This document shows positions 1 to 11,785 of a DNA stretch of 64,000 bases, in pieces; the stretch's first letter is position 1, and each line of letters opens with the position of its first letter. The stretch spans positions 5,845,478 to 5,909,477 of the forward strand of contig JAVGWX010000012.1 in assembly GCA_036924085.1 (NCBI GenBank), read 5' to 3'. The notes under the pieces were generated by a model. The model saw only the letters and a program-made list of their open reading frames with translations. It was not told the DNA's origin and made no database searches. The stretch comes from Ariolimax columbianus (lineage: Eukaryota; Mollusca; Gastropoda; Stylommatophora; Arionidae). The translations under genes and the position numbers were made by a program.

Positions 1-469
1 TGTTGTATATCCTGAGAATCGCTTTGAAGTTGTTTTTAATATAGAAGTATGTCAATGGGCGAGCAACGTATCAAAGAATATAAATTCATAACACATCGCT
101 TGGAACAAAATGATTCATGAATCTATTGTCCCGCACTTGATCAAATGATAACATGACGACAGCGACATAGATGCTTATTGTATACGTAGGTGTACTTTAG
201 GGGGAATTTGTGTATTTATCTTCTTCCTCTATCCGCTATGTTGGTCTCGTGCCTTATTAATCGTATTAATATCCAAACCTTCTTGTCCCGTTTGTTGTTT
301 ACCAATTCTGCAGTCGACTAACGTCCGTGCCAGGATGTTAAACAGCCCCTCAGTTTCTATCATTATTCTCAAAGAGTTCCCATCTGTGACGGTCATCAGT
401 TTTTCCATTGCTAGTGTTTCAGATGCTCTATTTGTCGTCCATCAGTGTCTCCTTGCCTTATCATTTCCT
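1..469. other. No gene recognised
   Basis: AT-rich single-copy-looking sequence. I see no exon with convincing splice sites, no RNA gene and no tandem repeat before the 23-bp array begins. Confidence 0.5.
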
Positions 470-1945
470 CTCTTTGTCTTGCATCAGGTCCTCTCTGTGT
501 CCTGCAACAAATTCCTCTCTGTGTCCTACAACAATTCCTGTCTTTGTCCTCCAACAATTCCTGTCTTTGTCCTACAACAATTCCTGTCTTTGTCCTCCAA
601 CAATTACTCTCTGTGTCCTACAACAATTCCTGTCTTTGTTCTTCAACAATTCCTCTCTGTGTCCTACAACAATTCCTGTCTTTGTCCTACAACAATTCCT
701 GTCTTTGTCCTCCAACAATTCCTCTCTGTGTCCTACAACAATTCCTGTCTTTGTTCTTCAACAATTCCTCTCTGTGTCCTACAACAATTCCTGTCTTTGT
801 CCTACAACAATTCCTGTCTTTGTCCTCCAACAATTCCTCTCTGTGTCCTACAACAATTCCTGTCTTTGTCCTCCAACAATTCCTCTCTGTGTCCTACAAC
901 AATTCCTCTCTTTGTCCTCCAACAATTCCTCTCTGTGTCCTACAACCATTCCTGTCTTTGTCCTCCTACAATTCCTCTCGGTGTCCTACAACAATTCCTG
1001 TCTTTGTCCTCCAACAATTCCTCTCTGTGTCCTACAACAATTCCTGTCTTTGTCCTACAACAATTCCTGTCTTTGTCCTCCAACAATTCCTCTCTGTGTC
1101 CTACACCAATTCCTCTCTTTGTCCTTCAACAATTCCTCTCTTTGTCCTACAACAATTCCTGTCTTTGTCCTACAACAATTCCTCTCTGTGTCCTACAACA
1201 ATTCCTCTCTTTATCCTACAACAATTCCTCCCTGTTGCCCAGAACAATTCCTCTCTTTGTCCTACAACAATTCCTCTCTTTGTCCTACAACAATTCCTCC
1301 CTGTTGCCCAGAACAATTCCTCTCTTTGTCCTACAACAATTCCTCTCTTTATCCTACAACAATTCCTCCCTGTTGCGCAGAACAATTCCTCTCTTTGTCC
1401 TACAACAATTCCTCTCTTTGTCCTCCAACAATTCCTGTCTTTGTCCTACAACAATTCCTGTCTTTGTCCTACAACAATTCCTCTCTGTGTCCTACAACAA
1501 TTCCTCTCTGTGTCCTCCAACAATCCTCTCTTTGTCCTACAACAATTCCTCTCTTTGTCCTACAACAATTCCTGTCTTTGTCCTCCAACAATTCCTCCCT
1601 GTTGCCCAGAACAATTCTTCTCTTTGTCCTACAACAATTCCTCTCTTTATCCTACAACAATTCCTCCCTGTTGCGCAGAACAATTCCTCTCTTTGTCCTA
1701 CAACAATTCCTCTCTTTGTCCTCCAACAATTTCTGTCTTTGTCTTACAACAATTCCTGTCTTTGTCCTACAACAATTCCTCTCTGTGTCCTACAACAATT
1801 CCTCTCTGTGTCCTCCAACAATTCCTCTCTTTGTCCTACAACAATTCCTGTCTTTGTCCTCCAACAATTCCTGCCTGTTGCCCAGAACAATTCTTCTCTT
1901 TGTCCATCAACAATTTTTCTTTTTGTCTTGTACTTTACTTTGTCG
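470..1945. repeat. 23-bp minisatellite, about 60 copies
   Basis: Tandem array of a pyrimidine-rich 23-bp unit containing TGTCCTACAACAATTCC with CTCTCTGTG, CTGTCTTTG and CTCCAACAA variants. A variant carrying TGTTGCCCAGAA is dispersed in the right half. The unit length is not a multiple of three and contains no stop in any forward frame. It therefore produces three overlapping reading frames of more than 500 codons that all translate to the same shifted 23-residue peptide. I regard these as non-coding consequences of the repeat. Confidence 0.95.
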
Positions 1946-3295
1946 TCTGTGTGTTCCAGTGTCCATCAATTCTTCCAGCTGCCAGGTAACATTTCAACCC
2001 TGCTTTTTGTATAACAAGTCCAAGAACTAATATTCTTTTGGTCTGGTGCGTTTTGCAGGTACGGTACCGTGACTGAAGGACAGCAGAGAATAGCAACCTT
2101 GCAGTGTGTCTTGCATGATGAAAGGGTTGTCGAAAGTTGGGGGCGGGGGGGATTGAGATTGATACTCTATCCTATAGGAACTATTGGCAACAAGAGAAAT
2201 GTAGGTGAACCTTTACACCCCTTACAGGAAGGTTTATTTCTACATGTTACAACTCTTCCACACTTCTATCATACACAAGATCCTACACGCTACATCTAAT
2301 GATTACCTTTGAACTAAAACTCTAACTACCATTAAACCCATAACTATTGTCATTAGTCTACTTTCTGTACTTGACCTGCGGTAACGTGTAACCGAATTAT
2401 GATGTTTTGACATCGATGGTTAATTCGTGGTTTTAAAAAATTTCAGGTAAACGTCCTTGGCTCTGTTCCGTAGCGACGACTGTCGATCTGCGTGGAGAAT
2501 GTCGAAAGATTAGGCTACAGCTGTGAATCTACGAGGGTTCTGTGATGACAAAAAAATTAACGAAGGCAGCCACGTCTTTAACTGGTGCATGGGGACCACG
2601 TGTTGAACTAATGCAGATTGTCACATGTTTAAACTAATGCAGGTTGACCACGTGTTAACATGGCGCAGGTCGACCACGTGTTAACCTGGCGCAGGTCGAC
2701 CACGTGTTAACCTGGCGCAGGTCGACCCCGTGTAAAATGGTAGGAAAGCCTGTTCTCTCCTATAACTGATCTAGGCTGCTTCTGTGCGATCTATGGAGAC
2801 ACTGCGATGACTTTAAACTTTATAAAATGTTGCCCACGTGTCTGACGCTTGTTTAAATATAGCTAGGTGAAATTAAAATTACTCACAAATAAAAATCACT
2901 AATACTTTACTTTAGTAAACTGAATTTGAAACTCGGTCAATGCAACGTTCAGTCTTCTTGCGTGCTTCTCTCTGACTGTGTTTCTGAGTATCTCTCTGAA
3001 TCGTCCCTCTGACTGTGTCTCTGAGTATCTCTCTGAATCGTCCCTCTGTCTCTCAATATGTGTCTCGGCTCTCGATTTGCCTCGGTTGACTACGTGGACT
3101 ATTTTTCTGCCGGTCCTTATTTCTAAATGGCGTCATCCTGGGTGGGCCTATATTAATCTGCCACATTGTCAATGTAAAGCTGACGTGAGTGGTCAGGTCC
3201 AGTTGAAAGTCCACCTCTAATTTAAAGAAAATATATAATAAAGCTTGCGACGTTATTGTAGAAAAAACTAAGAGCTGTCAATATCGAGACAAGAT
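1946..3295. other. Gene-free stretch with small repeats
   Basis: No gene recognised. It contains a G-rich run near 2140-2152 and a doubled 36-37-bp unit at about 2965-3045 (CTGAGTATCTCTCTGAATCG). Short open frames here lack family resemblance and splice context. Confidence 0.5.
2596..2735. repeat. 26-bp tandem repeat, about 5 copies
   Basis: Degenerate then near-perfect copies of GACCACGTGTTAACCTGGCG plus CAGGTC. Each copy carries a palindromic CACGTG and most carry GTTAAC. Repeat quality improves from left to right. Confidence 0.8.
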
Positions 3296-3470
3296 TTGTA
3301 TGGTAAGACTAAATCTGACACACTAGACCCTATGGTAGAAGTGAGACGATTAAGTCATGTCACGATGACTCTACACCCCATTGTAGAAGTGGAACGACTA
3401 AGTCAAGTCACGATGATCTCTGGACCATATGCTAGAAAGACAACTAAGTCAAGTCAGACTGATGCGTCTA
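3296..3470. repeat. Inverted patch of the 49-bp (B) minisatellite
   Basis: The reverse complement reads TGGGGTGTAGAGTCATCGTG then ACATGACTTAATCGTCTCAC. This matches the 49-bp B unit found in every EGF-exon unit to the right (TGGGGTCTAGAGGTCACC, then TTGACTTGACTTAGTCACTC). About three degenerate units lie in the opposite orientation to all others. Confidence 0.7.
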
Positions 3471-3697
3471 ATAAGACGTTCCTGTGCATAGACTTCACAA
3501 AGCAGACCATTGTTAGTTTGTCTTCGTGTCTGTTCATGCAAGTTATTCGTAAAATAAAATATTGTTAGTAGCCTTCAGTGACCGTCATGTTTATTGCGAG
3601 ACAGTCCATAATTTACTCCTATATGAAGTGACTGGTTATGTATAACACCAAAGATATGTTAATCCTTACTTTATAGAGACATATTTGCTACTAAGAA

Positions 3698-4352
3698 TGC
3701 CCATCTGGTAGCAATTGTCACGGGAGGGCGAGCGAGGATGAGATCTGGTAGCTAGTGTCACGGGAGAGACAAGCGAGGATGAGATCTGGTAGCAATTGTT
3801 AAGGGAGAGACAAGCTAGGATGAGATCTGGTAGCAAATGTCACGGGAGAGACAAGCGAGGATGAGATCTGGTAGCAATTGTTAAGGGAGAGACAAGCGAG
3901 GATGAGATCTGGTAGCAAATGTTAAGTGAGAGACACGCTAGGATGAGATCTTGTACCAAGTGTCACGGGAGAGACAAACGAGGATGAGATCTGGTAGCAA
4001 GTGTCACGGGAGAGACAAGCGAGAATGAGATCTGATAGCAATTGTTAAGGGAGAGACAAGCTAGGATGAGATCTGGTAGCAAATGTCACGGGAGAGACAA
4101 GCGAGGATGAGATCTGGTAGCAATTGTTAAGGGAGAGACAAACTAGGATGAGATCTGGTAGCAATTGTTAAGGGAGAGACAAGCTAGGATGAGATCTGGT
4201 AGCAATTGTTAAGGGAGAGACAAGCTAGGATGAGATCTGGTAGCAATTGTTAAGGGAGAGACCAGCTAGCATGAGATCTGGTAGTAAATGACACTGTAGA
4301 GACAAGCGAGGGTGAGATCTGGTAGCAAGTGTCAAGGGAGAGACGAGCGAGG
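3698..4352. repeat. 41-bp satellite array A1, about 16 copies
   Basis: Unit begins GATCTGGTAGCAATTGTTAA and continues GGGAGAGACAAGCTAGGATGA. This block is rich in the CAATTGTTAAGGG and CTAGGATG sub-variants that are rare in the arrays further right, so it has homogenised separately. Confidence 0.95.
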
Positions 4353-4379
4353 AACTTTCTACAAAATGTCTAGAAAGTT
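4353..4379. repeat. Inverted repeat at the satellite/exon border (type copy)
   Basis: AACTTTCTA at 4353-4361 and TAGAAAGTT at 4371-4379 are perfect reverse complements separated by 9 nt. On the gene's strand the stem begins 17 nt downstream of the EGF exon's 5' splice site. The same element lies 18-44 nt beyond the donor edge of all eleven duplicated exons, with single arm mismatches in copies 3 (TTTTTA) and 10 (TTCCTA). Confidence 0.8.
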
Positions 4380-4396
4380 AGGATAGCATACGTAAC

Positions 4397-4528
4397 CTTC
4401 ACAGAACGCTCCTTTTCGAGTTGAGACACAAGATGAACATTCACCAGTCAAGTGATGACATGTACTATTACGACACATAATAGAACACTGCTGTGTACAA
4501 TCCACATCAAACATCCCTTCAGGACATT
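4397..4528 (-). CDS. EGF-like exon, array copy 1 (most 3')
   Basis: A 132-bp exon between acceptor TTCTATTTCAG and donor G|GTTACG, phase 1-1. It encodes a 44-residue, eight-cysteine EGF-like module starting ECPEGMFDVDC and ending GAFCEG. Copy-specific residues are CRNSTCHHLTG: it is the only copy with two consecutive His before LTG, and it keeps the NST N-glycosylation sequon. The donor GTTACG is a poor match to GTAAGT, but its use is supported by phase symmetry. It is the last EGF exon seen before the left edge. Confidence 0.75.
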
Positions 4529-5365
4529 CTGAAATAGAACAATAGTAAAACAATCTAACAGATTATACAATGCACAGTGATTACGTCTCCTTCTTATTTG
4601 CTCCACTTCTACCATGAGTTCTAGAGGTCACTTTGACTTGACTTAGTCACTCAACTTCTACCTAAGGGTCTAGAGATTACTTTGACTTGACTTAGTCACT
4701 CCACTTCTACCATGGGGTCTAGAGTTCACCTTGACTTGGCTTAGTCACTCGACTTCTACCTAAGGGTCTAGAGGTCACTTTGACTTGACTTAGTCACTCC
4801 ACTTCTACCATGGGGTCTAGAGGTCACCTTGACTTGGATTAGTCACTCCACTTAAACCATGTGGTCAAAAGGTCATTTTGACTTCACTTACTCACTCCAC
4901 TTCTAACATGAGATCTGAAGGTCATCTTGACGTGACTTAGTCGCTCATGGATACCGACAGTACTAATCAGATAGTAGTCATGGACACGTGTAGCGAACGG
5001 ACCGGTCCGTCGATCATTCGCTCGTTCACCACTGCAGGGATTACAGCGTTCTGTGCAGAGAGGATATATCTCGGGTTCAGTGCTCTGCAACAAGCGAATC
5101 TATGAACAGGACACATTCTGTGACGTCCAGGTCAGGATTTTGAAAATAATACTAGCTTTCTATTTGTCAACTCGATGGGACAGAGAGTGTGTGATAGAGA
5201 AAGAAGGAGACGATAGGCGAGACGATTGAGGAAGGTTGATTTACTGTTTCCAGCCGTTACATCACCGGCAGTCGGAGAGCTCCTTTACATACATACACAC
5301 ACAATCACACACACACACACACATGCACACAGTGAGTAATGTGCCAGAAATGGCACAACCAAACG
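4529..5365. repeat. Intronic unit U1: 49-bp array, conserved segment, CA tract
   Basis: Holds about seven 49-bp B units (4600-4935, CCACTTCTACCATGGGGTCT core), then the roughly 350-bp conserved segment C (about 4936-5280), a short CA tract (5285-5330), and the junction palindrome TGTGCCA-GAAA-TGGCACA near 5340. Segment C has an open minus-strand frame here, but other copies carry stops in the same frame, so it is treated as intron. Confidence 0.85.
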
Positions 5366-5527
5366 TATTTGGTAGCAAGTGTTACTGGAAACACAAGCGA
5401 CGGTGAGATCTGGTAGTAAATGTCACGGGAGACACAAGCAAGGATGAGATCTGGTAGTAAATGTCACTGTAGAGACAAGCGAGTATGGGATCTGGTAGCA
5501 AGTGTCAAGGAAGAGACGAGCGAGGAA
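5366..5527. repeat. 41-bp satellite array A2, about 4 copies
   Basis: Shortest of the eleven arrays. It shows that a large satellite block is not needed to separate duplicated exons. Confidence 0.9.
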
Positions 5528-5569
5528 CTTTCTACAAAATGTCTAGAAAGTTAGGATAGCATACGTAAC

Positions 5570-5701
5570 CTTCACAGAACGCTCCTTTTCGAGTTGAGAC
5601 ACAAGAGGAACATTCACCAGTCAGGTGATTACATGTACTATTAAGACACAAAATAGAACACTGCTGTGTACAATCCACATCAAACATCCCTTCAGGACAT
5701 T
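5570..5701 (-). CDS. EGF-like exon, array copy 2
   Basis: 132 bp, phase 1-1, acceptor TTTCAG and donor G|GTTACG intact. Variable core reads CSILCLNSTCNHLTG, so Leu replaces Met at the residue before the fourth Cys. The NST sequon is present. The frame is open throughout and all eight cysteines are kept. Confidence 0.75.
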
Positions 5702-6634
5702 CTGAAATAGAACAATAGTAAAAATATATAACAGGTTATACAATGCACAGTGCTTACGTCTACTTCTTATTTGCTCCACTTCTACCCTGAGTTCTAGAGG
5801 TCACTTTGACTTGACTTAGTCACTCAACTTCTACCTAAGGGACTAGAGGTCACTTTGACTTGACTTAGTCACTCCACTTCTACCATGGGGTCTAGAGGTC
5901 AACTTGACTTGACTTACTCACTAGACTTCTACCATGTGGTCTAAAGGTCATCTTCACTTCACTTACTCACTCCACTTCTAACATGTGTTCTGAAGGTCAT
6001 CTTGACTTGACTTACTCACTCCACTTCTACCATGTTGTCTAAACGTCATCTTGACTTGACTTACTCACTCCACTTCTAACATGTGATCTGAAGGTCATTT
6101 TGACTTGACTTAGTCGCTCATGGATACCCACAGTAGCAACCAGTTAATAGTCATAGGCTCGTGTAGCGTATGGCCCGGACCGTCGATCATTCGCTCTTTC
6201 ACCACTGCAGCGATTACAACGGTCTGTGCAGAGAGGATATATCTCGGGTTCAGTGCTCCGCAACAAGCGAGTCTATGAGCAGGACACACTCTGTGAGGTC
6301 CAGGTCAGGATTTTGAAAATAATACCAGCTTTCCATTTGTCAATTCGATGGGACAAAGAGTGTGTGATAGAGAAAGAAAGAGACGATAGGCGAGACGATT
6401 AAGGAACGTTGATATACTGTTTCCAGCAGTTAAATCACCGGCAGTCGGAGAGCTCCTTTACATACATACACACACAATCACACACACACACAAACAATCC
6501 CAGACTTACACACACACACACACACAATCACACACACAATCACACACACAATCACACACACAATCCCAGACTTTCACACACACACACCCACACATGCACA
6601 CAGTGAGTAGTGTGCCAGAATTGGCACAACCAAA
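5702..6634. repeat. Intronic unit U2: 49-bp array, conserved segment, CA tract
   Basis: About seven B units (5777-6112), segment C (6113-6460), and a CA tract interrupted by AATCC and (CACAAT)n pieces (6462-6600). The junction palindrome has a GAAT loop (TGTGCCA-GAAT-TGGCACA). The segment-C frame seen in U1 is broken here by a TAA. Confidence 0.85.
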
Positions 6635-8232
6635 CGTATCTGGTAGCAAGTGTCACAGGAGAAAAAAGCGAGGGTGAGATCTGGTAGCAAGTGTCACGGG
6701 AGACACAAGCGAGGGTGAGATCTGGTAGCAAGTGTCACGGGAAACACAAGCGAGGGTGAGATCTGGTAGCAAGTGTCACGGGAGACACAAGCAAGGATGA
6801 TATCTGGTAAGAAGTGTCATGGCAGAGACGAGAGAAGATGAGATCTGCTAGCAAGTGTAACGGGCGACACAAGCAAGGATGAGATCTGGTAACAAGTGTC
6901 ACGCCAGAGACGAGCGAAGATGAGATCTGGTAGCACGTGTCACAGGAAAGACGAGCGAAGATGAGATCTGGTAGCAAGTGTCACAGGAAAGACGAGCGAA
7001 AATGAGATCTCGTAGCAAGTGTCACGGAAGAGACGAGCTAGGATGAGATCTGGTATCAATTGTTATGGGAGAGACGAGCGAAGATGAGATCTGGTAACAA
7101 GTGTCACGGGAAAGACGAGCTAGGATGAGATTTGGTAGCAAGTGTTACGGTAAAGATGAGCGAAGAGGGAGTCTGGTAGCAAGTGTCACAGAAGACACAA
7201 GAGAGGATGAGATCTGTTAGCAAGTGTCACGGGAGAAACGAGCGAGGATGAGATCTGATAGCAAGTGTCACAGGAGAGACGAGCGATTTTGAGATCTGGT
7301 AGAGACTGTCACGGGAGAGACGAGCGAGTTTGAGATCTGTTAGCAAGTGTCACGGGAGAGACGAGCGAGTTTGAGATCTGGTAGCAAGTGTCACGGGAGA
7401 CACAAGCAAGGATGATATCTGGTAAGAAGTGTCACGGCAGAGACGAGAGAAGATGAGATCTGGTAGCAAGTGTAACGGGCGACACAAGCAAGGATGAGAT
7501 CTGGTAACAAGTGTCACGCCAGAGACGAGCGAAGATGAGATCTGGTAGCACGTGTCACAGGAAAGACGAGCGAAGATGAGTTCTGGTAGCAAGTGTCACA
7601 GGAAAGACGAGCGAAGATGAGATCTGGTTGCAACTATCACAGGAAAGACGAGCGAAAATGAGATCTGGTAGCAAGTGTCACGGAGGAGACGAGCTAGGAT
7701 GAGATCTGGTAGCAAATGTCACGGAAAAGACAAGCTAGGATGAGATCTGGTAGCAAGTGTCACGGAAGAGACAAGCGAGGATGAGATCTGGTAGCAAGTG
7801 TCACGGAAGAGACAAGCGAGGATGAGATCTGGTATCAATTGTTATGGGAGAGAAGAGCGAAGATGAGATCTGGTAACAAGTGTCACGGGAAAGACGAGCT
7901 AGGATGAGATTTGGTAGCAAGTGTTACGGTAAAGACGAGCGAAGATGGAGTCTGGTAGCAAGTTTCACGGGAGACACAAGACAGGATGAGATATGGTAGC
8001 AAGTGTTACAGGAGACACAAGAGAGGATGAGATCTGGTAGGGAGTGTCACGGGAGAAACGAGCGAGGATGAAATCTGGTAGCAAGTGTCACGGGAGAGAC
8101 GAGCGAGTTTGAGATCTGGTAGCAAAAGTCACGGGAGACAAAAACGAGGGTGAGATCTGGTAGCAAGTGTCACAGGAGACACACACGCGAGTATGAGATC
8201 TGGTAGCAAGTATCAAGGGAGAGACGAGCGAG
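6635..8232. repeat. 41-bp satellite array A3, about 39 copies
   Basis: Contains an internal duplication: the block near 6760-6960 recurs near 7385-7585 with the same private variants (GATGATATCTGGTAAGAAG and GGTAGCACGTGTCACAGG). Confidence 0.9.
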
Positions 8233-8277
8233 GAACTTTTTACAAAATGTCTAGAAAGTTAGGATAGCATACGTAAC

Positions 8278-8409
8278 CTTCACAGAATGCTCCTTTTCGA
8301 GTTGAGATACAAGATGAACATTCGCCAGTCAAGTTATTACATGTACTATAAAGACACATAATAGAACACTGCTGTGTACAATCCACATCAAACATCCCTT
8401 CAGGACATT
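8278..8409 (-). CDS. EGF-like exon, array copy 3
   Basis: 132 bp, phase 1-1, canonical acceptor. The core reads CLYSTCNNLTG, so the NST sequon is lost (N to Y) while NNLTG creates a new N-L-T sequon. It also has CISTRKG, the only copy with Ile there. All eight cysteines are present. Confidence 0.75.
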
Positions 8410-9206
8410 CTGAAATAGAACAATAGTAAAACAATCTAACAGATTATACAATGCACAGTGATTACGTCTCCTTCTTATTTGCTCCACTTCTACCATGAGT
8501 TCTAGAGGTCACTTTGACTTGACTTAGTCACTCAACTTCTACCTAAGGGTCTAGAGATTACTTTGACTTGACTTAGTCACTCCACTTCTACCATGGGGTC
8601 TAGAGTTCACCTTGACTTGGCTTAGTCACTCGACTTCTACCTAAGGGTCTAGAGGTCACTTTGACTTGACTTAGTCACTCCACTTCTACCATGGGGTCTA
8701 GAGGTCACCTTGACTTGGATTAGTCACTCCACTTCTAACATGTGATCTGAAGGTCATCTTGACTTGACTTAGTCGCTCATGGATACCCACAGTAAAAATC
8801 AGATAGTAGTCATAGGCACGTCTAGCAAACGGACCGGTCCGTCGATCATTCGCTCGTTCACCACTGCAGGGATTACAGCGTTCTGTGCAGAGAGGATATA
8901 TCTCGGGTTCAGTGCTCTGCAACAAGCGAGTCTATGAACTGGACACACTGTGTGACGTCCAGGTCAGGATTTAGAAAATAATACTAGCGTTTCATTTGTC
9001 AACTCGATGGGACAGAGAGTGTGTGATAGAGAAAGAAAGAGACGATTGAGGAACGTTTATATACTGTTTCCAGCCGTTGCATCACCGGCAGTCGGAGAGC
9101 TCCTTTACATACCTACACACACAATCACACACACAGACACGCAATCCCAGAATTAAACACACACACACATGCACACAGTGAGTAGTGTGCCAGAAATGGC
9201 ACAACC
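8410..9206. repeat. Intronic unit U3: 49-bp array, conserved segment, CA tract
   Basis: The left part is almost identical to U1 for about 270 bp, including shared private changes such as the AGAGATTACTTTG variant. U1 and U3 therefore exchanged sequence recently. B units at 8484-8775, segment C at 8776-9110, short CA tract at 9112-9175. Confidence 0.85.
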
Positions 9207-11338
9207 AAACGAATCTGGTAGCAAATGTCACGGGAGACACAAGCGAGGAAGAGATCTGGTAGCAAGTGTCACGGGAGAGACAAGCGAGGGTGAGATCTGG
9301 TAGTAAGTGTCACGGGAGAGATAAGCGAGGATGATATCTGGTAGCAAGTGTCACGAAAGAGACAAGCGAGGATGATATCTGGTAGCAAGTGTCACGGGAG
9401 AGACAAGCGAGGGTGATATCTGGTAGTAAGTGTCACGGGAGACAAGCGCGGATGATATCTGGTAACAAGTGTCACGGGAAACACAAGCGAGGGTGAGATC
9501 TGGTAGCAAGTGTCACGGGAGAGACAAGCGAGGATGATATCTGGTAGCAAGTGTCACGGGAGACACAACCGAGGGTGAGATCTGGTAGCAAGTGTCACGG
9601 GAGAGACAAGCGAGGATGATATCTGGTAGCAAGTGTCACGGGAGACACAAGCGAGGGTGAGATCTGGTAGCAAGTGTCACGGGAGACACAAGCAAGGATT
9701 ATATCTCGTAACAAGTCTCACGGCAGAGACGAGCGAAGATGAGATCTGCTAGCAAGTGTAACAAGAGATACAAGCAAGGATGAGATCTGGAAACAAGTGT
9801 CACGCCAGAGACGAGCGAAGATGAGATCTGGTAGCAAGTATTTCGGAAAAGAGAAGCGAGGATGAGATCTGGTAGCAAGTGTCACGGAAGAGACAAGCGA
9901 GGATGAGATCTGGTAGCAAATGTCACGGAAGAGACAAGCGAGGATGAGATCTGGTAGCAAGTGTCACGGAAGAGACAAGCGAGGACGAGATCTGGTAGCA
10001 AGTGTCACGGGAAAGACAAGCGAAAATGAGATCTGTTAGCAAGTGTCACGGGAGACACAAGCGAGGATGAGATATGGTAGCAAGTGTCACGGGAGACACA
10101 AGCGAGGGTGAGATATGGTAGCAAGTGTCACGGGCGACACAAGCGAGGGTGAGATATGGTAGCAAGTGTCACGGGCGACAAGCGAGGATGATATCTGGTA
10201 GCAAATGTCACGGAAGAGACAAGCGAGGATGAGATCTGGTAGCAAGTGTCACGGAAGAGACAAGCGAGGATGAGTTCTGGTAGCAAGTGTCACGGAAGAG
10301 ACAAGCGAGGAGGAGATTTGGTAGCAAATGTCACGGAAGAGAAAAGCGAGGATGAGATCTGGTAGCAAGTGTCACGGAAGAGACAAGCGAGGATGAGATC
10401 TGGTTGCAAGTGTCACGGAAGAGACAAGCGAGGATGAGATATGGTAGCAATTGTTATGGGAGAGACGAGCGAAGATGAGATTTTGTAGCAAGTTTCACGG
10501 TAGAGACGAGCGAGGATGGAGTCTTCTAGCAAGTTTCAGGGGAGAGACGAGCGAGTTTGAGATTTGTTAGCAAGTGTCACGGGAGAGACGAGCGAGTTTA
10601 GATCTGGTAGCAAGTGTCCTGGGAGACACAAGCGAGGGTGAGATCTGGTAGCAAGTGTCACGGGAGACACAAGCGAGGGTGAGATCTGGTAGCAAGTGTC
10701 ACGGAAGAGACAAGCGAGGATTAGATCTGGTAGCAAGTGTCACGGAAGAGACAAGTGAGGAGGAGATCTGGTAGCAAATGTCACGGAAGAGACAAGCGAG
10801 GATGAGATCTGGTAGCAATTGTTATGGGAGAGACGAGCGAAGATGAGATTTTATAGCAAGTGTCACGGTAGAGACGAGCGAGGATGGAGTCTGCTAGCAA
10901 GTTTCAGGGGAAAGAGACGAGCGAGTTTGAGATCTGTTAGCAAGTGTCACGGGAGAGACGAGCGAGTTTAGATCTGGTAGCAAGTGTCCTGGGAGACACA
11001 AACGAGGGTGAGATCTGGTAGCAAGTGTCACGGGAGACACACACACGAGTATGAGATCTGGTAGCAAGTGTCAAGGGAGAGCCGAACGAGTTTAGATCTT
11101 GTAGCAAGTGTAACGGGAGACACAAACGAGGGTTAGATCTGGTAGCAAGTGTCACGGGAGACACACACGCGAGTATGGGATCTGGTAGCAAGTGTCAAGG
11201 GAGAGACGAACGAGTTTAGATCTGGTAGCAAGTGTAACGGGAGACACAAACGAGGGTTAGATCTGGTAGCAAGTGTCACGGGAGACACACACGCAAGTAT
11301 GGGATCTGGTAGCAAGTGTCAAGGGAGAGACGAGCGAG
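9207..11338. repeat. 41-bp satellite array A4, about 52 copies
   Basis: Mixed variants (CACAAGCGAGGGTG, GACAAGCGAGGATG). Near the right end a local duplication of a 4-unit block (about 10976-11310) includes the ACACACACGCGAGTATG variant. Confidence 0.9.
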
Positions 11339-11383
11339 GAACTTTCTACAAAATGTCTAGAAAGTTAGGATAGCATACGTAAC

Positions 11384-11515
11384 CTTCACAGAACGCTCCT
11401 TTTCGAGTTGAGACACAAGATGAACATTCGCCAGTCAAGTGATTACATGTACTATTAAGACACATAATAGAACACTGCTGTGTACAATACACATCAAACA
11501 TCCCTTCAGGACATT
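11384..11515 (-). CDS. EGF-like exon, array copy 4
   Basis: 132 bp, phase 1-1, with intact splice signals. It has DVYC in place of DVDC before the second cysteine. The core CLNSTCNHLTG keeps the NST sequon. The intron upstream of it carries the CR1-like insertion. Confidence 0.75.
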
Positions 11516-11785
11516 CTGAAATAGAACAATAGTAAAAATATTTAACAGATTATACAATGCACAGTGCTTACGACTCCTTCTTATTTGCTTCACTTCTACC
11601 CTGAGTTCTAGAGGTCACTTTGACTTGGCTTAGTCGCTCCACTTCTACCATGTTGTCTAAAGGTCACCTTGACTTGATTTACTCACTAGACTTCTACCAT
11701 GTGGTCTAAAGGTCATCTTGACTTGACTTACTAACTCCACTTCTACCATGTGGTCTAAAGGTCATCTTTACTTGACTCACTCACT

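Noticed and set aside
470..2030. Three long plus-strand frames (514-559 codons)
   Set aside because: All three translate the same 23-bp repeat in different phases. They are products of a stop-free period.
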